From contig JAEUWY010000015.1 of the NCBI GenBank assembly GCA_022059125.1, positions 1,116,001-1,180,000 of the forward strand: DNA of 64,000 nt, read 5' to 3'. Under the pieces are notes generated by a model, which was given only the letters and a program-made list of their open reading frames with translations, was not told the DNA's origin and did not search any database. Shown piece after piece: positions 22,701-33,492 of this stretch (positions within the stretch are counted from its first letter, which is position 1; each line of letters starts with the position of its first letter). The stretch comes from Corynespora cassiicola. Its lineage: Eukaryota > Ascomycota > Dothideomycetes > Pleosporales > Corynesporascaceae. The translations under genes were made by a program, and so were the position numbers.

Positions 22701-23531
22701 ATGGCCTCACAGACTGGATCTTATGCGCTGCCTTTGGCAGGCAAGGTAGCCATCGTGACAGGTGCGTCGCGAGGCATTGGCGCTGGGCTGGCCTTGGAGC
22801 TCGCGCGCAGAGGAGCCAAAGTACGTGGGCCAGGCCACTCCTCGAGAGTAAGGCTGACAAAACAGGTCGCCATCATCTACTCATCCGCCCGTAGTGAGCC
22901 ACTGGCAGCAAAAGTAGCGTCACAGATCTCGGCGCTAGCAAACGGCAGTCAGGCGCTCATCATACAGGCGGACCTCAGCCAGGTGGAAAGCCCGGAGAAG
23001 ATTGTCTCAGCCACACGGGCTGCATATGGGGACAAGATCGATATACTTGTAAATAATGCCGGGGTGCTCTTCGACGGGGCTCTACTGGAGATTACCGCCG
23101 AAGACTATGCCAGAATGTTTGATGTCAACGTACGCGGCCCCCTGCTGCTGACAAAAGCCGTGGTGCCACACCTTCGAGCGCCTGGACGCATCATCAACAT
23201 GTCGTCTGTGGGGGCCCGGTGTGGCTTCATGAAGCTGGCGCTGTATTCGGCGTCAAAGGCGGCCTTGGAGGGACTGACGCGAGGGCTGGCGACGGAGCTT
23301 GGGGGCGACGGGCACACGGTCAACGCCGTGGAGCCAGGCCCTGTTCAGTCTGACATGATAGACGAGGCCCCGCAAGAGCTTGTGGAATTGCAAAAGCGGA
23401 CGACGCCGGTGCAGCAGCGCATCGGAACGGTTGGCGACATTGCTGGAATCGTGGCGTGGCTATGCGGGGAGGAGTCGAGATGGATCTCGGGGCAAACCAT
23501 TTCCGCCAGCGGAGGGTATGCGATGCTCTGA
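22701..23531 (+). CDS. Short-chain dehydrogenase/reductase
   Basis: NAD(P)-dependent oxidoreductase of the classical SDR superfamily. The coenzyme motif TGASRGIGAG lies at residues 20-29, NNAG follows in the middle, a serine in NMSSVG, and the catalytic pair in YSASK (about Y167 and K171 after splicing). A 45-nt intron (22821-22865, GTACGT ... AACAG) removes 15 residues that would otherwise sit inside the second beta strand; it is in frame and stop-free, so it is easily missed. The spliced length is about 261 residues, normal for the family. The ending SGQTISASGGYAM matches 3-oxoacyl-reductase-like members. The substrate cannot be told from the sequence. Confidence 0.9.
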   Translation: MASQTGSYALPLAGKVAIVTGASRGIGAGLALELARRGAKVRGPGHSSRVRLTKQVAIIYSSARSEPLAAKVASQISALANGSQALIIQADLSQVESPEKIVSATRAAYGDKIDILVNNAGVLFDGALLEITAEDYARMFDVNVRGPLLLTKAVVPHLRAPGRIINMSSVGARCGFMKLALYSASKAALEGLTRGLATELGGDGHTVNAVEPGPVQSDMIDEAPQELVELQKRTTPVQQRIGTVGDIAGIVAWLCGEESRWISGQTISASGGYAML

Positions 23532-24843
23532 GGTGGTGAGGCTCTGTGGCGGCGGCGGCGGCGGCGGTGCGGTGTCTCCACGGTGTTTCTCAGATCGGTT
23601 TCGATTGTCCAAGACTGAAGATGTTTGATAGATTCAGAATAGCGAGTGGAAGAAGCAATGCCGAAGGTGTCAGTTGCACATGCGACAGCAGAAACGTGAC
23701 CGGAAACGTGCATAGGGAAGAACCGTCACGGGCGGCGCCGATGCGGGCAAGGCGAAGGGCTTGCTTCTCTCGTGGTATTCCCTCGCTAGCCATGGTAGGG
23801 TACAGTACGGCAGGTAGGCTAGGAATAGCACTGTGCGTCTCTCGTCGGTGTCCGTTGGAGGAGCGAGGCTCTCGTATAGGGCGGAGATGGGCCGTCAGCG
23901 CTGGCAGGTGCCCGATCGCAATCCGCGGAGGCCTCGGCGACGACGGCAACAGGGCGATCACGGCAGGTCGGCGTGATGTCAAGGCGAGGGCAGGGCCTGT
24001 GTCGTTGTCAATGGCACGACCAGCAGCGTTGCAGGCCAGTGGGGGAGGATTAAAGGGCCCAGAGAGGTGTTCGACAATGACTGCCGGCGCCCAGGACGTG
24101 TAGCGCCGACCCAAAACGGACCTGTAACACGTCCCAGACGAAGGCGCTCGCGACTGCGCTGCCATTTTGCCTGCGACGCCCACTGGCGCTGCCACAATCC
24201 CATGTCGCGCCGGGTTTCAGCAGCGCAGCCAGGCAGCCGTCTAGCCGCTTGCAGCCCGCGCACCCCGGTCCAATTGGCCCGCCCGCCGTCCCTGCGCGGC
24301 TCTGGGCGCCGCACTTTGCCTTTGCGACGCCCTCTCATAGCCCGACCAGCGCCTCTCCTGTCACGAACATGGTTCGATTTTTGCTCCCGTTTTGCTACCT
24401 GCGTTAAGCTTTGCTTCCTTTCTCCACGCGTCCTTGCCCGTACCCACCTGGCGCTGTGATGATATCCTAACTGCCATCCCCCCACTTCCCTGACCTGCCC
24501 AGACGTGCCTCGACTGCCCTTTTCCGCCCTGCATGCCCTTATAGTCTTTTGTTTCCCCTTACAAGAGCCTCCGATTTCATGCCGGTCACTCATTAACCGG
24601 TCGCGAAGAATTCCTCTCCCTGTATCTTCTATTCTTCAGTGCGGGCACCTGTTAGTGAGTCTCCGTCCCTCCATCCCATCTCCGCGCCACCCATGTGTAC
24701 TGACTCTCTCCCCCCCGCCAGATAATCACGTCGTTCTTTGCTCTTTGTTATATACCCGAGGCCACTTTCAGCAGGCTCTGAAGATCGGCGATAGCTAATA
24801 GGCCCCACGACGTGGCTGCCGTACTTTCTCTCGCTCTGAAGCC
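23532..24843 (+). promoter_or_regulatory. Long upstream region of NoxB gene
   Basis: No gene is supported. A (GGC)n run at 23548-23567 lies just past the dehydrogenase stop. The last 400 bp before the NoxB start are strongly pyrimidine-rich (CT tracts), as in many fungal promoters and long 5' leaders. Long regulatory regions are common for developmentally controlled genes, but I can name no specific site. Confidence 0.4.
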
Positions 24844-26742
24844 ATGAACAACTATCCAGCCTACCCGAGCCTAACCGGCCGAGAGCGCTCGAGATGGCCT
24901 CCTCTCACGCGCATGCTCATGTCGGGCGAAATGAACGACGAGAGGCCACGGCAGTTGTATCTGAAAGAGAAGATCGACCGGTGGATGGTCAACGAGGGTT
25001 ACCGAAGATTGTACGCCAGCAGCCCCCGCACCGTGCGCGCCGTTGCAAATGCTAATAATATTCCGCAGATTTGTTTTCACCTTTTTGATTCTGCACGTCA
25101 TGGTCTTCGTATTCGGTATGATGCATTATGGATTCAAGGTGGGTCTGACAATTTCTTACTCTGCTTCCGAGCCGTCTGACTTGAGATAGGATAACTCCAA
25201 CGGTTCACGGGACATGTTCGGAATCACTTTCCCCATTGCGCGTTCAGCAGCGCTGGTGCTTCACGTCGACGTTGCCCTCATTCTCTTCCCCGTCTGCAGG
25301 AATCTCATCTCCATGGTCCGCCGCACGCCGCTCAACGACATCATTCCCTTCGACAAGAACATCACCTTCCACAAGCTCGTCGCCTGGTCCATTGTCTTCT
25401 TCTCCTGGATGCACACAGTTGCCCACTGGAACAATCTCGCAAAGTTCTCCGCCATCAACAACCTCGGATTCAAGGGTTTCATTGCGGCCAATCTGCTGAC
25501 GGGACCCGGATGGACTGGCTATGTCATGTTGATTGCGCTCATGGCCATTGCCCTGACTGCCATGGAGAAGCCCCGCCGAGCCAACTTTGAGCGTTTCTGG
25601 TACACCCACCACCTGTTCATCGTCTTCTTCGTCTTCTGGTCCATCCACGGTGCTTTCTGCATGATCAAGCCCGACTTTGCGCCATTCTGCGACGGTATTG
25701 GAGTTTTCTGGGAGTACTGGATGTATGGTGGATTCGCCTATCTGGCGGAGCGTATCTCGCGTGAGATCCGTGGACGACACAAGACGTACATTTCCAAGGT
25801 CATTCAGCATCCCAGCAACGTCGTGGAGGTTCAGATCAAGAAGGAGCACACCCGTACGCGTGCTGGCCAGGTATGTCTATTGGGTGCGACTGGTTTCTCC
25901 CTGTGCTAACCTCTACAGTACATTTTCCTGTGCTGCCCAGAAGTGTCCATCTGGCAATATCACCCCTTCACCCTCACTAGTGCGCCCGAGGAGGACTACA
26001 TCTCGGTGCACATCCGTATGGTCGGAAACTTCACCAGGGCTTTCGGAAAGGCGCTCGGATGCAACCTCGACAAGAAGGGTGGAGGAGATAAGGGCGAAAA
26101 AGACAGCAACGAAATCGCCCTCCGCCAGATCCTGCCCCGTGTCTACATCGACGGTCCCTTCGGTTCTGCCTCCGAGGACGTGTTCAAGTTCGAGATCGCC
26201 GTGTTGGTCGGAGCTGGTATCGGTGTCACGCCTTTTGCATCCATTCTCAAGAGCATCTGGTACAGGATGAACTATCCTCAAGGACGCACCCGCCTGCGAA
26301 AGGTCTACTTCTTCTGGATCTGCAGAGATTTCGGATCGTTTGAGTGGTTCAGGTCCCTGCTGCTGGCCATTGAAGCGCAGGATCTGGAGGACCACATTGA
26401 GATCCACACCGTAAGCTAAACCTGCCCCTAGACGACAAGCGAAATTGCGAGGCTAACACATACCAGTACCTCACTGCCAAGATCAAGGCCGACGACGCGA
26501 CGAACATCATGATCAACGACGCCAACGCCGAGCAGGACGCCATCACCGGTCTGCGAGCACCCACCAACTTTGGTCGCCCCAACTGGGACATGATCTTCAA
26601 GTCCATCCGCAAGATCCATGCGCCAGCCGAAGCCGGTGTCTTCTTCTGTGGACCCAAGGTCCTCGGTTCGACCCTCCACATCAAGTGCAACCAGTACTCA
26701 GAGCCCGGTTTCAACTTTGTGTGGGGCAAGGAGAACTTCTAA
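24844..26742 (+). CDS. noxB: NADPH oxidase NoxB
   Basis: Membrane flavocytochrome that passes electrons from NADPH through FAD and two haems to oxygen, making superoxide. Five exons (24844-25010, 25069-25138, 25190-25870, 25919-26410, 26467-26742) give 561 residues. The N-terminus with LKEKIDRWMVNEGYRR before the first membrane segment is the extension that marks NoxB rather than NoxA; there are no EF-hands, so it is not NoxC. Haem-ligand histidines lie in the ferric-reductase-like membrane domain (KLVAWSIVFFSWMHTVAHW; FWYTHHLFIVFFV). The FAD site HPFTLTSAP is at about residue 321, the NADPH site GAGIGVTPFA at about 404, and the end is WGKENF. In fungi NoxB acts with NoxR and Rac in ascospore germination, development and plant penetration; those roles are known from orthologues, not seen here. 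Confidence 0.96.
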
Positions 26743-28819
26743 TCGAATAAGAGATACCACCTTAAAGAACCTCCTAGTGTTGCATTGTTGTTGAACCCAC
26801 CCAGGTGGGTGGAGGTTTACTGCATCAAGCAAGCATGTAGCACACTGGGAGAGCAAAAGCGTCTGAGAGCTGGAGTGCAAGGAGTGGGCGGGGAATTCAG
26901 TTGGCACTGCCAGAATTTCGACAGACAACACTTTATTATCACCCGGTACATATTTCTTCATGCCATAATTCCCCCGGTGGCTCTTTTATTTCCTTTCATT
27001 TTACCCAATTTTTTGTCCAGCGTTCTATTTGCATTATCATCATTAGTATTCCCCTCCTCAGAGTGTTCGAGCCCTTTTTTTTCTCTCCAACGCCATGTTG
27101 TTGTTTTTTTCCTTTCCTCATCTTCCTCTGGGCCGAGTATCAAAATCTGCACTGCGTGTAGAGAGTAGCCATCTCAGCCCCCAAAAAGCGGAAGACGAGA
27201 ACAAAAGGTCAAAAAAACTCGGCGGACGAAAAAAAAAAAAAAAGGCAAGCTCGCCCCGTCCTGACGGAAGAAATCCGCCCTCTTGCATCGATACCTTAGA
27301 AATCCACAAGACCACGATTATCCCTTGAACCCAAAGATGCCAAAGCCGCCCCCCCTCTCCCCCGCCACTGAAGCACATCCAAAACGTGACGTCTAGAAAA
27401 ATGGCCTGATTTTTTCGTAAGGCACGCAGATAGTTATGAAGTGGAAATTTGACTTGTAGCGGCCCTGGCAACGCGAACTGTTTGATCGCCCGGCCGGCCC
27501 TAAGCGCCATCCCGGCAAATCAACGTCGGGAAGAACGGGCTTGGGTGTGCGTGCGCAGCGCACTGCGCTGCACTGCGACCATTCGGCACGAGGGCTGGCA
27601 CTTGGCGGGCCCCAGACCAGACAAGGCTGGACCTTGCCCGGGGCGTGGCAGAAGAGGGAATGGCCAGGGGTTGCGGTTCATGCGTAGGGAACGTGGACGT
27701 ATAGGGCGGTGCTAGGTGCCCTCTGCTATGGATGCGACGGGTGGCACCGAGACGGGCAACGTCGCCAGCGCGGATCCAAAGTCCCGAGGTCCGAAGAAGA
27801 AGAAGGGAGGAGCTCGCGCGCTCGTCTCAACTTGCTGGACTGGTTGGTCCAGCCCGTGCCGGGGGTCCGACGAGGGGGGGGTGGTTGCAGTCGTGGTTGC
27901 TTTGCGAGCGACCGGGCGTGTCCCATCATGCGGCCGCGCTGGATCGGTCTGAAGGCGTGGGTTGGAACGAAACTGGCCACGAGCGAACGGAAGATGCATG
28001 CTCGGGTTGGAGCAACTGCTCCGTCATGCGTCTGCGCCAATCACGGGCGTATGTGCAGTGTAAGATCTCTGATATCACCACTTGGCATCCACGTGCCATG
28101 CAGGAGGACTCTGTATACGTATGGAAAGTCGCCCCCTCTTCACGCCCCCATGGACAGAATGCAAAAAGTGGATCAGACGTGAACTGTCCGCCCAAGCACC
28201 CTCCCCGCCTAGCCTCGCGGCAAACATTACCATGTTGGTAAAGACAAGTTGGACCGAAGCCCACCCGCCCTCTCTCTCTCTCTCTTTCTTAGTAATTCGG
28301 AATGGCGTACGTGTGCGTGTGCCACATAAATGCACACACAGACATGCGTACGCCACGTCCACGCAATTGATCCGGCACGTTGGAGACTCTGGTCAAGCTT
28401 CGAGTGTTTTGGAGCCAAGCTTCTTAGTCCGCGCGTGCGCCTACGGAATACAGTAATTGCTGCGCAAAATCGTCGAAGACTGCGCTCTTTATCCGGGTCG
28501 GGTACGCTTAGGTGAAACGGTGGGGGCTCGTGGTGTGCGTTTGGGAGCGTGTAGGTTGGCATGGGAGGGTGTGTGGGACCGTTGTGGCTTGATGGACTGG
28601 TGCGTTCACAATACGGGAGGGGGGCGGTTTGTTTTCGTGGCCTCGTTCGGGGGAGGGGGGAGGGGGGAGGGGGGTGTGCGAGGGAGGCGTGTCAGAGTTT
28701 GAAATGGTTTGGGGGTATGGATGGTGAGGGCGTTTTGAGGGAGCTCTGATGGCATGAGGGGGATGAGAGGAAGATTGATGAAGAGTAACTCTTGGTATTG
28801 GAGTTGGGGGGATTGAATT
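26743..28819. other. Gene-poor interval
   Basis: More than 2 kb with no protein-like frame on either strand. It contains an A-run near 27228-27243, a (TC)n run at 28271-28285 and a G-rich block at 28649-28674. The GC content varies sharply along it. Confidence 0.5.
28649..28674 (+). repeat. G-quadruplex-forming run
   Basis: Four runs of five or six guanines are each separated by a single adenine. This is a textbook pattern for a very stable intramolecular G-quadruplex on the plus strand. It lies about 150 bp from the stop end of the metallo-beta-lactamase gene, so it would be at its 3' side. Confidence 0.8.
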
Positions 28820-29950
28820 TCAGACTTGATCCTTCTTCCACCCATTAGCTCGCCAGTTGTTGAGTTGTACCAGTCCGTCGAGGGGTTGGGCTCCACCTAA
28901 GGCACTACTGATCCCCTCCCCAACACTGAAGTCGTGGGCTCCAATCACCCAGACATTGTCCCTCTCTGCAAATGCCCTTGTCCGGAATATAGTGTCGATG
29001 GCCACATCTGGCTCCGAATGCATGCTCTCTTTGGAGTACGGAGGGCGAGCGGTTCGTTCGGGCTCCTTGAGCAGCGCCGGGTGGTGAAAGCAATCTCCTG
29101 CTAACAGCACAAAGTCGTCCTCTTCTGATGGATTTAGATCCACCTTGACGCGACACAACATCATCTGATGTCCTGCAGAGTGCCCAGGGGCATCGACCAG
29201 ATACGCAGCACCGTCACCGAAGACATCGAATGCTCTGTCAAAAGCCCCCAGTCCAACCCAGCCCCTCTCTGGCTCCCGCAGCTCGACGCCCTCATACAAT
29301 CCATCGGCCTTTCCTTTTGCCACCTTTCCTATCCTGCTATCACGACTCTTCTCGAGTAGGGAGTCAGGAATGAAGGGCTCCACAATCTTCCTCCCAGTCA
29401 AAGGCAAGTTCTCACTCAACGTCACCCCGTTGGGATCGACAGGATACCCGGGCCTCGCATACGTGCAGCACGTTGGTCCAATCCAAAGCTCAGCCTCCGT
29501 AAAACCCGTCTTCCCCGCATCTCCTACGTGGTCAAAATGCATGTGCGAGAATATGACGGCCTTGATGTTCTCAGGCTGCTGCTCGGGACTCCCGTACTCG
29601 TTCAGTAGATCAACGGGAGACACGGGTATACATGGGAACTGCGGGACAATCTTGTCTCGGATCAGAGGAGGCAGATTGTCCAGATCCTTGCGCATACCCA
29701 AGTCGAAGATGTAGTAAGTGTGGGTGGCGAGATGCTCGATGAGGAAGACGTAGTCTGGCACATCAAAGGTTCCTGCCAGTGTCTTTCCTGGCTCGAGAGA
29801 CTCGGTAGGCATGTTACGCCCTGGAAGAAGGACAATGTCTTCTGGTAGGGTCAATCCGCCCGCTTCCATGAGGTAGACTTTGCATGTTGCTTTTGTTTGC
29901 GAAGGTGGAATATCGTGCCAAGGCAACCTTTCGGGGGCTGGAGAGCACAT
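28820..29950 (-). CDS. Metallo-beta-lactamase-fold hydrolase, lactonase-like
   Basis: Single-exon protein of 376 residues. The metal-binding HxHxDH motif is at residues 136-141 (SHMHFDHVGD), followed by the distal ligands in DAPGHSAGH, LLAGDCFHH and GAHD, the full set for a dizinc site. The arrangement and the LIEHL...YYIFDLGMRKDL lead-in match fungal proteins annotated as N-acyl homoserine lactonase-like (AttM/AiiA group). Those bacterial enzymes open the lactone of quorum signals; whether the fungal proteins do so is unproven, and other lactone or ester substrates are possible. No signal peptide, so it is probably cytosolic. Confidence 0.88.
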   Translation of the reverse strand: MCSPAPERLPWHDIPPSQTKATCKVYLMEAGGLTLPEDIVLLPGRNMPTESLEPGKTLAGTFDVPDYVFLIEHLATHTYYIFDLGMRKDLDNLPPLIRDKIVPQFPCIPVSPVDLLNEYGSPEQQPENIKAVIFSHMHFDHVGDAGKTGFTEAELWIGPTCCTYARPGYPVDPNGVTLSENLPLTGRKIVEPFIPDSLLEKSRDSRIGKVAKGKADGLYEGVELREPERGWVGLGAFDRAFDVFGDGAAYLVDAPGHSAGHQMMLCRVKVDLNPSEEDDFVLLAGDCFHHPALLKEPERTARPPYSKESMHSEPDVAIDTIFRTRAFAERDNVWVIGAHDFSVGEGISSALGGAQPLDGLVQLNNWRANGWKKDQV

Positions 29951-30438
29951 GATGGTATAATTTTTCGATCAAGGTATATGGTTAGATTACAATGAGTCGT
30001 AAGTGTCCAAACAATGCTTTTCGAGGTATGTCGTCGACGACTTCGAAGAGTGGTAGTGATGACGTCAGCGTTCGGTCCTTTAGCCCTCCAAGAGCATCAA
30101 ATTTCAGTCTAGACCTTACACGTGGTAGAAAAAGCAATACCACCAATGGCAAATTATCTTTATTTAATATGAATGTGTTTTGGGGCGTTGCCATGAGTTC
30201 TGATAAGGTAGTATATTTGTGGAATGACAGACCCAAAAACAAGAGATATTGCAAGAGTGAAGTAAAGTTGGAGAGGCAAGTGCTCAAAATTCTCTTCAAA
30301 AAAAGAAAACAAAAGCCAAATTATGCAAAAGAATACCCTACCCAGTAGTTTGTGCCAAACTGTCGCGCCCACAGCTGTCATCTTTGCAGCTGCAGCGCTA
30401 CATGGCTGATTGACTCCCAATCACACCCCAACCCTTCC
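29951..30438. other. Spacer between lactonase-like and coiled-coil genes
   Basis: AT-rich and without a credible gene. The part next to 29950 is the promoter of the lactonase-like gene, and the other end is the 3' side of the coiled-coil gene. Confidence 0.5.
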
Positions 30439-31842
30439 TTAGACAGAACCATTCGTCCTTCCTACAGACTCTTGTTGCTCCCCTGATTCCATTATTCTCT
30501 CTTTCGCTTCTTCTTCCAGCAGTTTTCTCAAACTGCCAATGTGTTGTCCGAACTCCCCGAAAAGAGAGAGATTCAGTCCACGAGTGTCTGTCACCAACTT
30601 TGACACGAGGGAGTGGACAGTGTCATATTTTCGCTTGACTCTCAAAAAGACTCTGCGGATATTGTCACTTTTCTCTTCAAGACTATGGCTCGTCCCAATT
30701 GCAGGAGCCACAGAAAAACTCCGTTTATTCGAGCCTGCAATGGATAGCGGAGATGGGGGTAATAGTTCTGGCTTCAGTCTGGCTTGTTGTGTGATCTTGG
30801 ACAGGTCGCTTTTGGCTTTCTCTAGTTCTAGCTTCAAGGAAGCCACCGAACTCTCCTGATTGTCCAACTTTCTCTGCAGGCAGTGGGTACGTTCTTTTTC
30901 CTCGCTGAGGGATTTGCAGATATGGTCCTCAGTATTGGCCGGCTGAACACTTAATTGATTTCGCAGTGCAAAAATCTCTTGCTTCAGCTGCGAACTTTTG
31001 CTCATAAGATCATCCAATAAGGTTGATTTCACTCTGGCTTCATTCTCATGCTTCTTTGCCTCCTCATTCTCATTGCGGAGAGCCTGTATAATACCTTCTT
31101 TCTCCTCTTTTAATTTTCGTATTGTATCTTCCTTCTCGAACTGCATCGCTTGGGCCTTTTCTTCTTGCTCTTGACGTAGTCGCGCAGTTAATTTGACATT
31201 CTCTTCGTGAATCTTCTGTATTTCAAGTGTATGCCGTTTTTTAAACTGTTGCATCAATTTGCCATCCAATGTTTCTTTCTGGTTCCTTGAGTCAACTTTA
31301 CGAGGGGATGTCAATTTCGCATTCGTTGTCTCTCGATCTTGATCAGCTTCATTTCTTGAATCAAGATACTCCTCGAACGAAGGTATTTTCAAATCGAATT
31401 CCCTATCACTCGATCCACTTCTTGGTTCGTTATTTTTGGTAAGATCAATCATAGAAGGTTGTTCCTGGATACGGTCTTCGATCGTTTGCTGACTAGTCGG
31501 TTTCTTTTTCTTCAACTTATCTGACTTTGACACGGAGCTATTGGCAGTAGTCTTTCGACCTTTTGTAGCACGGCTATTTCCAGTGCTACTACATGGAGCA
31601 GGTCTCTTTCTGAGAGTTCTTGTATTGGGAGGAGATGGCGTTGGAGTTAATGGTGATGGACTTGATGGCCGGCGCTTTCTGAGTTTTCTTGTAATAGGAC
31701 GAGATGGTGTCAAAATTGGTAGACGGCGCTTTGACACTGCTGGCTTCTTCGGTGCAGTCTTGTTCTCCTTCGGCTTAGCCCGGGGTATTACCGTAATACC
31801 CACTGTTTTACTACTCACTTCTTTTGCCTTTGAGGTGGGCAT
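30439..31842 (-). CDS. Coiled-coil protein of unknown function
   Basis: Uninterrupted frame of 467 residues with no family I recognise. The first 125 residues are strongly basic and Pro/Ser-rich with two similar blocks (ITRKLRKRRP and NTRTLRKRPA), which look like nuclear-localisation signals or DNA-contacting tails. A long charged coiled coil covers about residues 195-345 (KRHTLEIQKIHEENVKLTARL onward), followed by a Pro/Ser linker and a second helical region (VFLRVKRKYDTVHSLVSKL). The gene sits in a visibly AT-rich stretch and uses more A/T-ending codons than its neighbours. A chromatin, kinetochore or septum-linked structural role is possible, but this is only a guess from composition. Confidence 0.65.
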   Translation of the reverse strand: MPTSKAKEVSSKTVGITVIPRAKPKENKTAPKKPAVSKRRLPILTPSRPITRKLRKRRPSSPSPLTPTPSPPNTRTLRKRPAPCSSTGNSRATKGRKTTANSSVSKSDKLKKKKPTSQQTIEDRIQEQPSMIDLTKNNEPRSGSSDREFDLKIPSFEEYLDSRNEADQDRETTNAKLTSPRKVDSRNQKETLDGKLMQQFKKRHTLEIQKIHEENVKLTARLRQEQEEKAQAMQFEKEDTIRKLKEEKEGIIQALRNENEEAKKHENEARVKSTLLDDLMSKSSQLKQEIFALRNQLSVQPANTEDHICKSLSEEKERTHCLQRKLDNQESSVASLKLELEKAKSDLSKITQQARLKPELLPPSPLSIAGSNKRSFSVAPAIGTSHSLEEKSDNIRRVFLRVKRKYDTVHSLVSKLVTDTRGLNLSLFGEFGQHIGSLRKLLEEEAKERIMESGEQQESVGRTNGSV

Positions 31843-33492
31843 AATAGTTGACTGGTTTTAACTTTTCTTGTAGAGGCTTTATCTAAGATGGGATGTTAAC
31901 AAAATAAGACACCTTAACAAACTGGATGCCTTACTTAAAGAATTCCTAGAGGGTTTTTGAAATTAAATCAGCTAGAAGAAGATGTGTAAGCGATTTTATT
32001 GTGCGAAAACTAGAGTGATGGATATTCACTGTAGCTCTGGAGGCAATGTTTCGCAATGGGGTTTGAGAGAGGCCTAAGAGAAGAACATTTAATCTATGTT
32101 GTCTGTTTTAGAGGAGTAGTTGTGATGTGGCCTCAAATTTACTGAAGTCTTCTGTTAACATGTGAGAACGACATGAAAGATGAACTACTGATCAAGATGT
32201 GTGTTCTTTAAAAGTGAGTGAAGAGTGAGGAACAAAGGTTGAGCAAGTAAGATCAATGGAGCTGGTTAAGCCAGTAAGTAAAGCTTCTAGTGAGACTGCT
32301 TGCTCACTGAGTGGCAAGACTTTAGTTGTGCAGCAAAACAAGTTTTTATACCAGTAGAAAGATTATCACTCCAATTTTGATGACCATTTTTTCTACAATG
32401 ATCATCGCGCAATCCTGATAGATGCACACAGGTGTTCCTAGAATTAGCCTCTATTTTTGCTTTTGATCGTTTAGGGGTCTTGCAGCCTTCTTGTAGAGAA
32501 GGAGCACCACACGCAAACTATATCTCCTTATTATTCTCACATCACGCGACCTAATCTAAAAGATCTTGGATTATTCTAAATACAAAGATCATGATCGCTG
32601 GCCCGGGATAATTGAAGCTGCCAGGCCCCCTGTCTCTGAGGTCCATAATAGAATTATAGAGGTGGATACAGCAGCATGGCACAGATGCAGGAGAATAACG
32701 CGCAGGGCAAACAGAAAGGTATCAACTTTGGAGAATGGAAGCTGTCGAATGCCAAATGTGTAGTCGTGAACCATCCACTCTCGTTAGGCAGAAGTAACCC
32801 TTTCGCCGAAATAGAGCGGTCATTTAGTCAAGTAAGATTTGTCATTTGTATTCTCTCGCGCTGGTGTTTGAGCTCGCGCCCCTTGAGACCTGTGGGTCCG
32901 TCGGTATGACTGTCAAACAATGCCCTTTACCGACAAAGAACCTTGACTCGTACGGGAGGACTTAAAGTTTGGTGACGATTTCATCCAGGGTATCATGAAC
33001 CAGGGTCGAAATTAACATTGATCATGGAGCTCCATCAGCTGAACAAGGTCGTCTAAATTAAGCAGTGGTACGAATTGTGGTGCTGGTCATCCTGGCGCCT
33101 GGCTGTCCCAACTGTCGCAAGTCCCTAAGTCAAATGAGGCCAAGACGTGTGATTTGTATGTCGGCCTTGTGCGAGCAACCATTCCAAAAATAAGCTGTCG
33201 GGGCTCGCTATTGCATCCCTTCGGTGGTAACCCAAGGAATGCAGCGGAAAATTAGCGATTCACGTTCCACCGCCACAGAAACTGAGGCTCAACGCGGGTG
33301 AGGCTTGTCATTCCAGACATGTCCAGGCGTTGGCGAGGCTGCTCCACATGGACGATGTGTACTCCCAATACATGGGTGGCGCACTGGAAAGGATGCAAGG
33401 ACTGAAAGTAGGGATGCAGAATAAATAGCATCGATTTGCACGCAGCATCTGGACAGAAGCACAAGTTTTTCCAGCGTATACAAGAGACCAAG
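31843..33492. other. AT-rich intergenic stretch
   Basis: Clearly AT-rich from about 31850 to 32600, then more balanced toward the chitinase. A short frame from 32566 contains RWPGIIEAARPP but goes nowhere. I see no intact transposon terminal repeat. The part next to 31842 is the promoter of the coiled-coil gene, and the right end that of the chitinase. Confidence 0.5.

Noticed and set aside
23546..24195. Frames of 185 and 201 residues upstream of NoxB
   Set aside because: Overlap each other on opposite strands in GC-rich DNA; Arg/Ala/Pro composition typical of chance frames.
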